The notes under the pieces were generated by a model. That model worked only from the letters and a program-made list of their open reading frames with translations. It had not been told where the DNA came from and did no database searches. This document shows positions 22,313 through 35,299 of a stretch of 64,000 bases of DNA, in pieces. The stretch spans positions 6,618,938-6,682,937 of the forward strand of contig CM074195.1 in assembly GCA_037179385.1 (NCBI GenBank), read 5' to 3'. Each line of letters begins with the position of its first letter. Position 1 is the stretch's first letter. This DNA comes from Holothuria scabra. Lineage: Eukaryota; Echinodermata; Holothuroidea; Aspidochirotida; Holothuriidae. The translations under genes and the position numbers were made by a program.

Positions 22313-25300
22313 CACCTAATGACTTTCCATAAAACCATCGTCCAATTAGCAGAGTCACCAGGGTTGTAGCTAAAGGTTAGGTTAGGTAAGAGGGAGTTCA
22401 GTGAACCAGTTTCTTACTAATTGGTTTAATCAAGTTCAAGCGGTGCAGCGAAAGGGAATTGAATGCTGGTTAAAATACTGACAATGGCAATCATAGCTGT
22501 ACAAGATAGAGCAGACAGTGTTGCACTTGGCACATACCAAGTCGGTTGCTCCGATACTTTCAAAACCATCTTAGTATCGTACAAAGGACATCAATATAAA
22601 AAAAGTTTGGTTACGCAAATCTGGACCTATTTTGCACAACTTGGAATTATCAGATTTGTCTCAACAACTGCTACCACTGTCCTAGCACTATGCAACAATT
22701 AGGCCACTGTAGAAACTTATTCATGCTGCTAGAATTGAATAGGGCGTTTTAGCCAATGTTACCCGACTAAAAGGTATTTCCTCAGGTGAAGCTTGTCTCT
22801 GTAACTGTGGCAATTAACCCTGTTTAAACCTTTACTCTATTGAGCAAATCGTCTTTGAAGGGGTCAAACGCCTTAAACTTTATTGATCTCAAGATACCTG
22901 AACAGGAAGTTCTCTGATAGATTCTGGATTATTAGTTGCCAGCTTGAGATTGCTAAAACTTGCTATTTGCCTCTAGTGCCATGTTATTCAACTACTTACA
23001 AGATATAGGGTAAGATTGGATATATAGCCAGGGCCAGTCCAGTGCAGAACAAGTGTTTGCAACCTGAGCTGTCTCAACAGGCTAGCATAATAGGCTTATC
23101 TTTCTGGTTACCATCCTAGAAGTACTGCCAATGAAGGGTGATGAATTAGGTCCACAAACATTGCCTCTGTAGCAAAAAGGTAGCTTGTGCTTAATGGAGG
23201 AAGCAAAATTGTACTTCAAAGGGAAATATTTCATTTAAAATGCTCCAACATGGTGCACAAAGAAACTAGCCCTAGTCATTACCAAACCACTCAGTCCCTA
23301 CAATAAACCTTATCGATAGCTTCATCTCATCTTTTTAATACCTATCAAGCTGTGATAGATGATTTCAGTTTTAAAAAGATGCATTTTCTTTTAAAAGAAA
23401 TGCATTATTTTCCTTTATGTGCAACTTATCGCGAGGACACTTGATACGGTCATCTTCGATAACTTTTTTTGTTGTTTTCATATTTTGTGTCATTTGGGAA
23501 ATTTGTAGTCAATGTTCAAAAAATGGGGGAGGGGGTACCAGAGTAGCTACAACCCTGTGACTCATAGCTACCTTATCTATCATTAATACCTCAAGTCAAT
23601 GCTCAGCTTTGACAACGTCATATACTTGCACATGAACACGCAGTACCAAGATGCAAGTATTTGTGACTTTTCAACCCTCAATGTCAACTGATACTGAACA
23701 AATTTGTACCAATATTTTTAAAATAACCAGGACTATGTTCTATACATCATCACATGGGCTATGACACCATCAAACAATCTTCTATTCTATCTGCACAAGA
23801 ACAAACACTGGTAAGTTCAGTTGAGCATTCTAGTAAAATTTGAATAGAAAAGTTTGCAAACCAGGAATACACTGCAGTACTGGCAATGGCCAATATCGAT
23901 ATGAGGTATGTAAACGAATCAATCACTTATGTACATCGGCCATAAGAACTACTTTAACAATTACTTGTTATGATCATTTCAGGTGGGAAAACCACAGGAT
24001 GCACAAATCTGAAAAAAAACCCACCAAACCTAATATAGTCATGGTTAGTCTAACAGCAGTGTAGGCATCTCTATGTGAAACACAGAGGAGGGGAGTAGCA
24101 CAAAGCTACCTGATCCTCTGGTCCACAAGCAATAAGCATCACTTCTATTTAAACTATGATTCTTTCTTGCCAGAGTTCTGGCTCCAAGCAATTAAGGGAG
24201 AGGAGTAGGGAAGGAGGTCTGCATCCCTAGCTACTTTACCCATTGCCTACACTGGAATATGGTTAGACTAACACATGACTTCCCAATGCCAGACTAGTCT
24301 CATTCTATGCTACACATATGGAATACTTCACATGTCAACTTAGTCTGCGATTGGTTCTTCGAGTCGTTTCAAGTATTATACTTTTGTTTGTTTGTTTGTT
24401 TAAAATGCAGTAACATGCATTTATTTTCTTCTCTCTTCTTTTCAGTTTTCTATTCAACATTTCATATCTTCAGAGCTCAGCGGCTGGGAAGCTACAGTCA
24501 CATTACTCTTTTAATAATATCTTTTTATCTCATTTCTTCTTTTCTGTTTCTACTTTTGTTTCTCAATCAGATTGATTTCAAAAATCGTAGTAACCTATTT
24601 TGCCACTTTTTATCGTGGTAACCAATGAGAACTCACTTATGAGTTCTGCTGATAATTTGATGGGTGATTACCAATTTTTGGGTTCCATAATTTTATCACC
24701 AAAGGACCACCACACCATGGAGGAACATTTGCTCCCATCACATCCAACAACCTGGTTCCTCATGTCCGCCATACTATCTTAAGAATTATTTCAATATACT
24801 CTCATAGAATTTGTTTCAATATACATCTTTCATCTTTGTTCTTTTTTGTTGCTGTGTTTTTCTTTTGTTTGTTTCATGTTTTCATGCTGATTTTTTTGCC
24901 ATTAGATTTAGGTAGCTTTCAAAAACCTGCCCTTTTGACTGCCAGGGCAAGTTTTCCAGTTGACTCGTTCAGCAAACAGTTTGCATGATTTCACATCTAA
25001 AGTGAATCAGTTCATCTGCTGTTCTGTTTGCCTATTGGGTAATACTACAGTTGCATCAGCAAGGTACAACCCCCTTTGTATTAGTAAACATTCCTAAAAT
25101 TCAATCAGCACTGTGTATTTGCAGAAGAGATAAATTTTGGGGCTCAGGGTGTTTGAAAAGGAGGCAAACGAGAGGTAAAGTAAAAGTGTCATGGTAAGGA
25201 AGAGAGTTAAAATTTGCTACCTAGATCTAATGGCTCTGAGCAAATCAAGTATGTTTTACACCCTTTGAACTGTTGATAAAAATTTATTCTCCCTATTTTA

Positions 25301-25496
25301 AAATAGCAATAAATTGACCTGTCAATACTTTGAATTATTCTTAGAAAAATTCATACAATTTTCATGAAAAATTTATGTCTTGCATATCAGAAAACAGTCT
25401 TGAAACCTGAGATGAGTATTTTTCCACTCCATTTCAATGAAGTCTTCTTTCTTCTATGAAAGACATCTTTTGTTTATAATCCATCAATTACTTCAG

Positions 25497-25552
25497 TCAT
25501 TTTTCATAGCTCTTCAATCTCTTTTCTTCATCACTTCTGCAAAGAGTACTCC
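25497..25552 (-). CDS. Single-pass receptor, terminal coding exon
   Basis: An excellent acceptor on the - strand (TTTTTTTTCCTTTTTCTAG) opens it at 25552. Read in phase 1, as left by the upstream exons, the leftover G makes GGG and the exon encodes STLCRSDEEKRLKSYEK, then TGA at 25499-25497. It would be the C terminus of the cytoplasmic tail: charged, no domain. The phase match with the exon at 30635 supports it; the short length keeps certainty moderate. If it is right, the protein ends without a kinase or phosphatase domain. Confidence 0.62.
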
Positions 25553-25859
25553 CTAGAAAAAGGAAAAAAAATATTAAATACAAACCTAAGTCTGAGGATA
25601 TCTAAAAATATTATTTAAAACGTGGTTTATTGCCACAATTAACATCAGACTTTGCCTGAGTTTTACCATAAATTCTGCAAAGAGAATTTTTTTTTTTTTT
25701 TTTACTTACAATATGAATAGACATGATTGCAACTTATGTAAGAGCATGGCAAGATTCAGAGAGTACCTTCTATTCTCTTTATCTGAAGAATGCCAACATC
25801 AATAACAAGTTTGTTTCAATTATTCAATGTTAACTGAAGGAAACCATATTTATAAGGAG

Positions 25860-26278
25860 GACATGGACTGCCAATGTGGGGGGGGGGGTCTAAAGGGAGG
25901 AGGTGGAACCCTATGTGATATTTGGTTTCTAAGGGTGTCTCGATATCAGATGGTACAATTATCAACTGGACTATTCCTTTAAATAGTCCTGCTGAGGAGT
26001 TGTAAACCTGCAACTGTTTATTTTGTTCTTCCTTTTTGGCTTGTTTTATATGGGCCATAAGTGTAGTGAGCTTGCCATATTGAGCTGGCCAATAGCGATC
26101 CTAACTTCAATGTAAGCTATACTGCCTGTAAAGCTACAACAGTGAAGTACAGTGTGAATGTGAGTATTCTGTTTGTTTGTTTGTTCAGTATCTAAGCCAG
26201 TAACCTGAGAGCTGAGGTCAAATGGTTATGCTCATCACTTCATCATATGCCGGCATTGTGATTGGTCACATTCAGGAA
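25860..26278. other. Receptor intron without further feature
   Basis: Intronic between 25552 and the next exon; holds a G10 run near 25880. Nothing else is supported. Confidence 0.5.
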
Positions 26279-26638
26279 TTAAAGGGGCACATTGAGCTGG
26301 ATCATGAAATTCCACAAATTTTTCCAAAGCTCTCAAGTTTCCTTTACATACCAGTGACAAATGGTCAAACTTAGACAATCCTCATATCCTACATATGTTT
26401 AACTGCTTTATGAGTGAGTACTGAACGGTTCAGTCCGGAAATTTGTGAACAAACACTTTTTCAAATTATACACAAAACCATTACAAGTCAGGAAACCACA
26501 AAATTCAAAATTTTTACTTTTGCCATAACTATTGGATAAGAAATTTGACTCGTTATTCTGTTTGTAAGCATTCCCATGTGGTAGTGACCCCCAAACACTC
26601 TCATTAAGTATCTTTATCAACTCAATGAGCCCCTTTAA
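26279..26638. mobile_element. Element family D, copy 2
   Basis: A 360-bp element with the clearest ends of the family: TTAAAGGGGCACATTGAGCT and CAACTCAATGAGCCCCTTTA. TTAA occurs at both edges. It is alignable with 6708-7077 throughout. Confidence 0.75.
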
Positions 26639-28228
26639 GAGCTCATTCTATCATGCATAAAAGTTTACCCAGAAAAACTGAAGCCATCATTTTTTTAAAT
26701 GTAATTAACTCCCTAATTATTAATTTTGTAACTGAAAGGAAGCAATGGGGCCTCCTTTTTGAAAATGTAATGTAACAGAGAACACACTCATGGGAAAAAT
26801 GATGAAAACTACATTTTCTGATTCAAAGTTGGCACTCTGCTTTAATTGTACACTGAAAGTCCATTTGTCCATTTGTATCTGTCATCATGCAGGATACAGG
26901 GTTTCCCTGGGCCTTTTGAAAGATGCAATCAGCAACATTCAAGCTTCAAAACCAAGGAGGCTTTGACATTCAAAAACAGCCCATCAGACATCACTGTTCA
27001 CAAATAGAGAACTAGCCTACAGCCCATTCAAGTGCAGTTGTGCAGAGATAGGCCACATGACTTAACTTGCACGAGCAAAACACAAGTGCCCCTTATGCAG
27101 TTTAGAGGAAAGGCCAGTTTTCACAGGGTATTTTACTTTTGTTGTTATGAATTATCCATCAAAGAAACGAACCATCTCACTGTGCCTTCATGATAAATAC
27201 CCCATATTTCTCGCTGCTCCCTTCCTAAAACTTATGCCTTAATGTTTCAAAAAATCAGAAAATAAATAGTACGCACATACACCATATTAATCTAAACCCT
27301 CAGGGAATACTCGATTTCCAAACTGTTCTGCCCAGCAACAACGTAAGTTTGGGAAGTTTAATCGTAACTACAGTAGGCATATTAGATTTCGATCTGAGGA
27401 CCTGTAGTTTCCACACAACATTCCTACACAGCAAATTGCACTGACCATATCACAGGTATGATTTGCTGATTAAATCACAGTAATGGAACCAATAACAATG
27501 TTTCTCACACAGAGGCACCTTTTTCCACCATAGGCATTTTGGGCTGCCTTCCACTGCTAATTTGCTATATTGTTGAACATACTGGGCCCCTTTGGTGATT
27601 ACCCCCCCCCCATATTTCAAAATTTGCTACGCAGCACCTTGCTTAAGACTGCTGCACTGACAGCTCATATTCACAGCAACTTTCAATCATATTGTGTAGG
27701 TAGAAACTGAACAAGGTTTTTAAAAAGCCACCTAGTGTGAATGCTGAGAGTGTTGAAGCCAGCTTTTTGCTAGTTTTGAAACCAGAGAAATATGGTTACA
27801 TGGAAATCCTAGCACAGTTGGAAACCCTTGTATCTAAAATCTATCTAAGCAGGTCTGCCATGGCACGGTCCATGGCATGAACACCTTCCAAAAGTATGTG
27901 TGCATGACCTCTGATGCACCAAAACTCTTGATCAGAAATTAGTCTACTGTGGTAAGAGCCAATGTGATCACTACTGTCATGATAAACTAATTCCTGATAT
28001 TAGTTTGCCCTGGCACAAAGTTAATTCCCCTATTGTTCTGGGAAACGGATTCCCAGCAGGTTATGCTAGAATGCACAGAACCGTGAATGCAGCATATTAT
28101 GCAAATTAGGGTGAGGTTATCTAAAAGAGAACTGGTTGTACTAGCTCCAGACAAGCTATAGTCATGATATAGACAAGCTGGACCTCAGAAGCACAGCATA
28201 TTATAGTAACAAAAATATATAAACATAC

Positions 28229-28286
28229 CTGTTTCACCCTCTCTGAACAGGACCACTTTCTGGCAACATATTACTCAGTTCTGTTT
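28229..28286 (-). CDS. Candidate alternative exon with in-frame stop
   Basis: On the - strand it has an acceptor CCTCTTCTACTCAG and a donor ACAG|GTATGT. In the phase left by the exon at 30635 it reads TELSNMLPESGPVQRG and then a TGA before the donor. Its 58-bp length would also break phase 1-1. It could be an alternative end or a nonsense exon, or a chance pair of splice-like sites. Confidence 0.25.
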
Positions 28287-28289
28287 CTG

Positions 28290-30040
28290 AGTAGAAGAGG
28301 AAACAAATCTATATAAAAACTTGGTACTTGAAAGAATGCTGCAGTTTTAAATGGCTGCAATATATCCTATTGCATACACTACGCAAAGACCCCTCAGCCC
28401 TCATCCCTCACCCCTAGCTCTGTCACAATACATCCTAGTGTATGTACTTAGTAAGGCTAAGCATCTGTAATAGATCTTTCACACTTTACCATTTTTAACC
28501 TTTATGAAACTAAATTATTTCATAAATTTGATATTTATGTGTTGCCTTAAGTTTATCTTGAGCAAAACTGTATTATCTGGCAGACTCATTTAGTTGAGAT
28601 CACACAAAACATGCAACAAATTTACCCTGGGATTTGATCCAATATAAAACAGTACATCAAGATGGTTTCAGAATAGTCCCCCCCCCCCTTCACCCGATTG
28701 AAATTGTCTTAATAGTAAGGCATAAATACATCTTTAAGCAATGTGTAGTGATTAGCTTCAGTGCCCTCACTAGGAAATGTACTTTTCCTATGCATTCCAA
28801 CCAAACCTTCCATCATAGATTATGTTAATTAGGTCAGCATATCAACAGCTGCTGAGAAGCGCACATTCAACTCACATTATTAATCACATACATGTTGGTT
28901 GTGCTGTAGACTGCAAATACAACACTTCAATGCAGCACCACATGATCCCAATCAGCAGACATCTTCAATCTCACCTCATCAACCAGCCATTTCGAAATGG
29001 CACTTTGTTGCAGAGAAGACCAAACAGGTACCATAAATAAGGTACCTAGCACTGCAGCCAACATTTTGGTATATCAATTGTCATTCTCAATTTGGCCTCC
29101 TATCATCATATTTAAAGGAATGTCCACTTGTTGTCCAGTGCTGCAAGGTGCATGGTCATAACAGCCAAGTCATCATGTGTATGCCAGTTTACTTACGCAC
29201 ACACTACCTTACATACTATGTGCTATAACTGTCTTCTCATTTACTACATAGCTAAAGCATATCTAGACCTAAGCCTAGCCTTGCAGTGTCACAGATTGCA
29301 ATATTTTGGAAGGCAAATTAGCGTTTCTACAATTGCAGCATTTCAATTGCCACGGTCAGATTAACTGGGGTGCAGCTTATACTGGCAGTGCAACCTCAGC
29401 AATTCATTGGCAAATCACTGCCAGTACTATTTACAGCATCTCTGCCTGGGCATTTAATTTACTGTTGGCTTTTTAACTCATTGGCAGAGTCATTCAATTG
29501 CCCAACTCAACACAGCCTACTACAACAGATCAAAAGTAGACTCACTAGTTCTCACTATCACAATCTGCTTTTGGTGTAGACTTATGTGTAGTTATAATTA
29601 CTTTTATTTACTAGTGGTTGGAGACGAGGCTATTGCCACCCACCTACAACAACGATAATCATCCATATCTCAGCACATGTGTATCTAGACGTAAGCCATT
29701 TAACTCAATTGCATGTTAACCAGTGCCATTTCTATATACAGTACATCTTTACAGGTGTTCTGGAGAACCAGATTGGCACTAATGGGAATAAACGAGCACA
29801 CATGAAATTGGAGACCACATACAATAACAATCCAATGCCAAAACCAATTCATTCAATTAAATCTCGAAAAATGTTTTCATTTTTGTACAATTTCAAAGTA
29901 CTTTTATCTAAAAAATTTTGACTTATTTTACCATGGCAAAATGTTAACCTTTAAGGATATGGGTCAAGACTACCGCAGTTTTGGGGGAAAAACTGTGGTT
30001 CCCAATTATAGTACTGGACCACTGGTTCATTACACCGATT
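28290..30040. other. Receptor intron without recognised feature
   Basis: AT-rich with several short + strand frames that lack motifs or matching splice signals; a C10 run is at about 28678. Confidence 0.5.
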
Positions 30041-30074
30041 AGCTCCTTCGATAAACAACAGCTTTGATTACCAT

Positions 30075-30460
30075 TCTTGTTCAACAGAAGCCCAACAGTT
30101 AGGGGTTCAAGTAAGCTCTGGCCAAAATAGGTGCTGGCAAAAATGGGATCAAATTATTCATGGTGCATTGAAGGGTGAGATCCCTTTTCAGTTTTATCTG
30201 AGATCTGCTACCAAGTGTCAACCTTCAGGGTTATTGTCAAATGCTTGAATGAGCCTCTAATTGGTTTTGATAACGGTTCTTGACAAGATGAAGTAAAGGA
30301 CAAATTTTCTGAGATGCAGAGAAAAGGCAGTTTTCATCTTCGAAAGAAAAGTTGGACAAAAGAATAAATGCACCGATTCCCAATTTTGACTACACACCCT
30401 ATGAGTAATCCTACTTACCCACGTATGTTTTAAAATACAGATCAGTGACAACATAAAATT
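30075..30460. repeat. Intronic paralogous segment P, copy 1
   Basis: Shares AGAAGCCCAACA, GGGATCAAAT, TCATGGTGCA, and AAATGCTTGAATGAGC in order with 49375-49725. Each copy stands just beside a small - strand exon (30635 and 49828). Confidence 0.6.
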
Positions 30461-30634
30461 TTAGGCTCATGTAAATGGTCAGCAACGAGCCATATGATTA
30501 TTAGTTCAAGAATTATCATTATTGCGCACAAGGACAGAAGGAGTTAAACTTTTTACAATGTCCTGCCCCTCAACTTAACCGAGCTGATCGGGTTTTTCAA
30601 AAAAGATAAGCATTGCATAGCATTTATCACTTAC

Positions 30635-30691
30635 CATTTCCATTCTGTGCCTCCACATCATTACTTTCACGCCCATTATGGTCACGAAAAA
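30635..30691 (-). CDS. Single-pass receptor, cytoplasmic cassette exon 3
   Basis: A 57-bp exon with acceptor GAATTTCAG and donor AATG|GTAAGTG, phase 1-1. It encodes FRDHNGRESNDVEAQNGN. Its 3' part resembles the exon at 42306: both end in CACAGAATGG-type sequence immediately before the donor. It would lie in the short hydrophilic cytoplasmic tail after the transmembrane helix. Phase fits both neighbours (42306 above, 25497 below). Confidence 0.68.
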
Positions 30692-30748
30692 CTGAAATTC
30701 AAGCATAAAAATGAAATAAACAGCTCACAGTTCAGCCTTTCTTTGTTA

Positions 30749-31785
30749 ACAGGGCATATTGAGTTGATACTGAAAACTTATAACAAGGGTGCATGAGCAT
30801 CCTACCACATGAGAAAGTTTATATTATTAGCATTAATACTCAAGTTTCACTCCCAATAGTTATGCAACAAGTTATAATTCTAGATTGTTTTGTATCTTGT
30901 TTTTGAAATGGTTTTGTGCATGTTAAGTTGAAAAAATGTGTTTAGTCAAAATTTTTCAAAAACCAAATCAAATTGTTATGACTCACTCATGAAATGGTTT
31001 TGTCTCAGTTTGACTACTTGTGTCATTGTGTGAAGAAAACTTTGTGCAGGTTTGGAAATAAAATTTGGTGGACTTCTATCAAGGGTATTCTACCACATGA
31101 CTAGCAAAGCATATAAGCAAGAACAGTCAAGTTTCAATCTGAGTTATGCCAGAATTTATATTTCTAGACTGTTTTGCATCCTTGCCTTGTATTAATGGTT
31201 TTGGTTTAAGTTGAAATGGTACCAGCCGGTGGTCAAATTTTTAGAATTTTTCGTGACTTATTCATGAAATGGTTTTGTCTCAGTTTGACCATTTGCCATC
31301 AGTATGTGAAGAAAACTCCCATTACGTGTTCTCTCCAAAGGGCACTGAGTTTGCACCTTCCACTTGTCTTCACTAAACCCTCTAATCAAGTAATATGTGC
31401 TATCAGTTAGATGATCCTATTTAATTATTCCACAGTTCACCTGGTAATGAGTGAGCAACTTTGCTGCCTCAGTATGTCACAAAACAGTCCATTGTCTTGT
31501 TATGAACAACCTCTGTTAAGAGAACTTTCTCTGTGGACACTAGACAGTTTAAAAGTTAATTCACACTTATCAAGTTTTGTAAATGGAGATGAGCTGGTGT
31601 GACCAGGTGGGTGGGATCAAAGCACCATTATCTAGTACTGTGGTATCTGACTCAGTATTGTGTACTTCAAAAGACCATCGGTCGGTGGTATTTGCTAGAG
31701 AATTCCACATCGGGCTTTACACATAATGCATATAGTTTTGGAAAAATTTGGTGGATTTCACGAACCAACTCAATGTGCAGCTGTG
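30749..31785 (-). mobile_element. Element family D, copy 3 with internal duplication
   Basis: It starts as the inverse of the family (GGGCATATTGAGTTGATAC) and ends near ACGAACCAACTCAATGTGC. The middle blocks (CTACCACATGA, then AAATGGTTTTGTCTCAGTTTG) occur twice, so it is about three times the usual length. Open frames inside have no known motif. Confidence 0.55.
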
Positions 31786-32054
31786 ACACTGTCATCCATA
31801 CACATATGCTAACATAAACAAACCTACCAACCTAACGAGCACTTCACACTAACCTGACTTGACTGTGATGCAACAAAACTCCCTAAGATTGGCCATCAGG
31901 TTAATTGAGTCAGTTCGAAGCAGTATGCAGCAAAACTTGCTTGCCACCTTACTGTGCAACAATTTTCAGGGGTTTTACGGAAATGAGGCATATCAAATGT
32001 ACATGTTTGATATTCCATGTTTTAAGACATGGCATTTGAGTTGAGTTGGGCAAT

Positions 32055-32395
32055 CAGGGTTTCTGTCAGAGGGGGAAGGGGAAGGGGGGATTTGTCCCCC
32101 CCTTTCCAGAAGAAGGTGGGTAAAATCCCCCCCCCCTTTTCATTTCCATAAAAATTAGAAAATTGTCAATATCTTGGTTTCTTACTTAAAAAGACGACAC
32201 TTTTCCAGCAATGTTCGAACTTACACAAATAAATGGCCTTTAAAACCTTCAAATTTCACCTTACAGGGGCCTTGAAGCAAGCTTTTTTCCCCCTGAACCC
32301 ACTCATAACTTTAGCCTAGGACAGTATTAATTGGGACTTGGGGTTTAGCAGTAATAAATCCCCCCCCCTTTTTGGTGTTTCTGGCGGAATCCCTG
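32055..32395. mobile_element. Non-autonomous TIR element family I, copy 1
   Basis: About 341 bp with imperfect ends CAGGGTTTCTGTCAGA and the complement of TCTGGCGGAATCCCTG. GGCAAT flanks both sides. Several C/G runs lie inside. A related inverse copy is at 59683. Confidence 0.62.
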
Positions 32396-32533
32396 GCAAT
32401 TGTGTGCCTGATGTCACCCTACAGCACTGTGATGCAACTGGAGTTCAGTAGTCAGTAGAGATGCATTTTGAACATCAGGTGACCATATGAGATGTCCACA
32501 TGGCGGCCTTCATATGAACTGAGGGCAAAGAGG

Positions 32534-32792
32534 CAGTGTTGTAATGACTCAAGTCAGAGATGTGACTCGAGTCTGACTCAAGTCACGATTTCAGTGACTC
32601 AAGTCTGACTCGAGTCCCAAACTCACAGGACTCGACTCGACTCGAGTCACCACTTGCCAAAGACTCAACGTGACTCGAGTCACCATAAAATAAAATTTGA
32701 AAGACTCGACATGACCCGAGTCACAGAAGAGAATGACTCGACTCCAGTCTTTGTCCACAATGACTCGAGTCACACCCGAGATTAATAAAACA
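32534..32792. repeat. GACTCGA-rich satellite, block 1
   Basis: A dense, irregular array of TGACTCGAGTC, GACTCGACTCGAGTC and related units. The unit TGACTCGAGTCA is a perfect palindrome. A second block starts at 33995. Confidence 0.85.
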
Positions 32793-32794
32793 GA

Positions 32795-33685
32795 AACTAA
32801 AATTTGTTTTCATCATCGGACGCAAACCAACGGCCGTTAATTACTGCTTTATCCATTATGCGCTCCTATCTGTACATAGGGGGATCCTAACATACAGCTT
32901 AACATGTGTAGCGCCGTCAATTTCACGCGTACAACAAACTTCTCGAAGCTGAGTGCCCTGTATGTGTAGTACTAGTGGTACCGTGCCAGTGTAAACATTA
33001 CGATTTCCCTAGACCGTACCTCAGTGTCTAGCCTAGTATACTACGCCCCACAGATAGATGACTGATTTCCCTCTCCTCTGTACTAGTATGTGGTATTTTG
33101 ACTTGAAGTAGCTGAAGGTGTGACGAACAAAATTTCATTTCAATGTAGTCCTATTTAGTTGGTAATATCTGTTATTGGTATCGAGGATTTTGATTAACAA
33201 AATCAGTTTGTTTACGGGGACACCTGTGTGACCTGTGGCTTCTGATGAATCACAGTTTAGGCCTATTATAATTATCACTTGTTTACGTAACATTGGGGCC
33301 TTAGTGTCGTGTAACTGGTAGCAATGGTTTTTATATGTTTGCAACAAGATTAATAGGTTGTATCGAAGGTCTATATGATGAGGTTATGTGCGGAAGCATA
33401 TATTGCCTAGTTTGTGTTGTACATGTATGGCTTGAGACTCAATGAAGGCTTGATAGTGTAGTGTAGGAGTTTAATAGGTACTTGATTATATCTGAGTGTT
33501 CTTGTATGACAAACATATTATTAGAATGAATTATGAATAATGAATTATGTCATTGCTCAATATGTAAAGGTTAATATAGTACTAACTTACAGATAATGTG
33601 TGTATTCCAATCTTCACATTTAGGGTTGTGAAGTCAAATTTCACTTGAAAGTACAGGAGTGGACATCAGTCACCTTCTTAACCCC
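32795..33685. other. Spacer between the two GACTCGA blocks
   Basis: AT-rich intronic DNA. No gene or clear repeat is recognised. Confidence 0.5.
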
Positions 33686-33689
33686 TCCC

Positions 33690-33858
33690 CCATAGGCGCA
33701 CAATGCGGGGTTACAGGGGGCACTCGCCCTCCCAATTCAGGTGAAAGGAGTTGGTCTACAGTATTTGGGCAAAACATGGGCAAAGCATGATAAACAGTGA
33801 CATTCGGGCAAAACATGCTCTTGCCCCTCATAGAAAATTACCCTCGTACGCCTATGCC
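33690..33858. mobile_element. Short hAT-like MITE
   Basis: The ends CCATAGGCGCACAATG and CGTACGCCTATGCCCC are inverted. CATAGGCGTAC-type ends recur at 17.5 and 62.5 kb. Confidence 0.5.
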
Positions 33859-33994
33859 CCCCTCCTCCAACAAAAGTGTGCAGTCGCTTAGCAAAGGACT
33901 GCAAAAGATTAACCCTTCACGTACCATGGACTCGATGCCAACACAACATGTAAGAGATCGGGTGACTTGGAGTGACTCAAAGAAAATAAACACA

Positions 33995-34310
33995 TTATGA
34001 CTAAGGTGACTCGAGTCACAAGACCACTCAAGCTTTCGAAAGACTCGAAGTGACTCGACTCGAGCTGAGGGAAGACTCGACATGACTCGACTAGAATTGC
34101 TAAAGACTCGACATGACTCGAGGCGACTCCAAGCTTTCCAAAGACTCTAAGTGACTCGACTCGAGCTGAGGGAAGACTCGACATGACTCGACTCGACTAG
34201 AATTGCTCAAGACTCGACGTGACTCGAGACTCGACACCTTGTGACTCGAGGTGACTCGTGACTCGACACCTTGTGACTCGAGGTGACTCGTGACTCGACA
34301 TCAAGTGACT
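33995..34310. repeat. GACTCGA-rich satellite, block 2
   Basis: Units of about 60-70 bp recur twice (CAAGCTTTC, AAAGACTC, GACTCGACTCGAGCTGAGGG), followed by two exact copies of a shorter unit (CACCTTGTGACTCGAGGTGA). It is higher-order than block 1. Confidence 0.85.
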
Positions 34311-34614
34311 CAATTACAACACTGCAAAGAGGTCAAACTAATTTTAGTTGTGGCAAATGATGACTGGTTTGTCTGACAAATTCCATTTGTTTTTGTCATT
34401 TTCAAAATGAGTTTCTGTAATGAGTTGAAAAGAAAGGGGGACATTAGTACCTCGTGACTCGACATCAAGTGACTCGATTACAACACTGCAAAGAGGTCAA
34501 ACTAATTTTAGTTGTGGCAAATGATGACTCGTTTGTCTGACAAATTCCATTTGTTTTTGTCATTTTCAAAATGAGTTTCTGTCCTGAGTTGAAAAGAAAG
34601 GGGGACATTAGTAC
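34287..34614 (+). repeat. Near-identical 164-bp tandem duplication
   Basis: Copy 1 at 34287-34450 and copy 2 at 34451-34614 differ at only a few positions (for example CAATTA/CGATTA and GTAATGAG/GTCCTGAG). It starts with the last GACTCGA unit and runs into unique sequence. Confidence 0.9.
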
Positions 34615-34859
34615 CAAGGAAGGGGGCACGAGTACCGATGAACTAGTATGGGTGACTGAATAATGATAACTGAGACACTATCTTAAAGTGCAGGAGTTGT
34701 TGTAGTTTCACTGCTGTGTGTGTAACAAAACTTATAGTTTAAGTGATACCTTTTTTTTGTAGAAATAACCTGTTCAGCTTTCAAACATGCAAAATGCAAA
34801 CAAATCATGACGCTTAGAATTATAAACTGGACTCTCCATGATTGGCACCTGTGAGCTTG

Positions 34860-35060
34860 GTATGGTAGAATAGACTGGCAGGTCTTGAGTTTCAAGTTTT
34901 TCAGGTATGCTATATATCACACTGCTGAGGAAGTTAAGGAGTGTGGTAGGGGTGCTGTTTAATTAAACTTAAATATGTCTTAATGAGTTCTTTATCTAGG
35001 TGTCCAAAATACCACACTGGTCACAGTGATTAGAGGTAAGTGGTGATGTGCCATAACCCT
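34860..35060. repeat. Intronic paralogous segment Q, copy 1
   Basis: Shares CTTGAGTTT, GGTAGGGGT, TTTAATTAAA, and TTCTTTATCTAGGTGT with 48140-48330. Splice-like signals inside both copies on the + strand enclose 36 bp, but the second copy has a stop. Confidence 0.6.
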
Positions 35061-35299
35061 CACATGCCTCAAAATTTACACGCTGCAGCAGCTGGAATGT
35101 CCTCAGGCTGATGTTTTCCACAGGACCAAAGTTTCATCCAGGTGGCATCCTCTGATCCATGTCCTGGTTTTTTTTTCTTTGTAGGATAGTGATGATATTT
35201 CATTCATTGGAACAATAAGCTAACTTCTAGGGAATTTGCTGCACCCCTAATTCCAATATACCATAACAACTTTCAAACCCTTCTCTGATATACAGATAT

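Larger units (their letters stand above)
18800..25496 (-). other. Repeat-poor AT-rich block; possible receptor 3' UTR and flank
   Basis: This is the longest stretch with few repeats, directly downstream of the stop codon at 25497 on the - strand. A TTTAAT at about 19070 is ATTAAA on the - strand, a possible poly(A) signal. Only fragments of SINE C (19735) and a MITE (22070) were noticed. No coding frame is supported. Confidence 0.35.

Noticed and set aside
32591..34184. Open frames rich in RVESSHVES-type repeats
   Set aside because: They are translations of the GACTCGA satellite in several frames, without splice or start context.
34983..35037. Splice-flanked 36-bp + strand exon reading GVQNTTLVTVIRG
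   Set aside because: The sister copy at 48.28 kb has a stop in the same phase, so the signals belong to the paralogous repeat Q.
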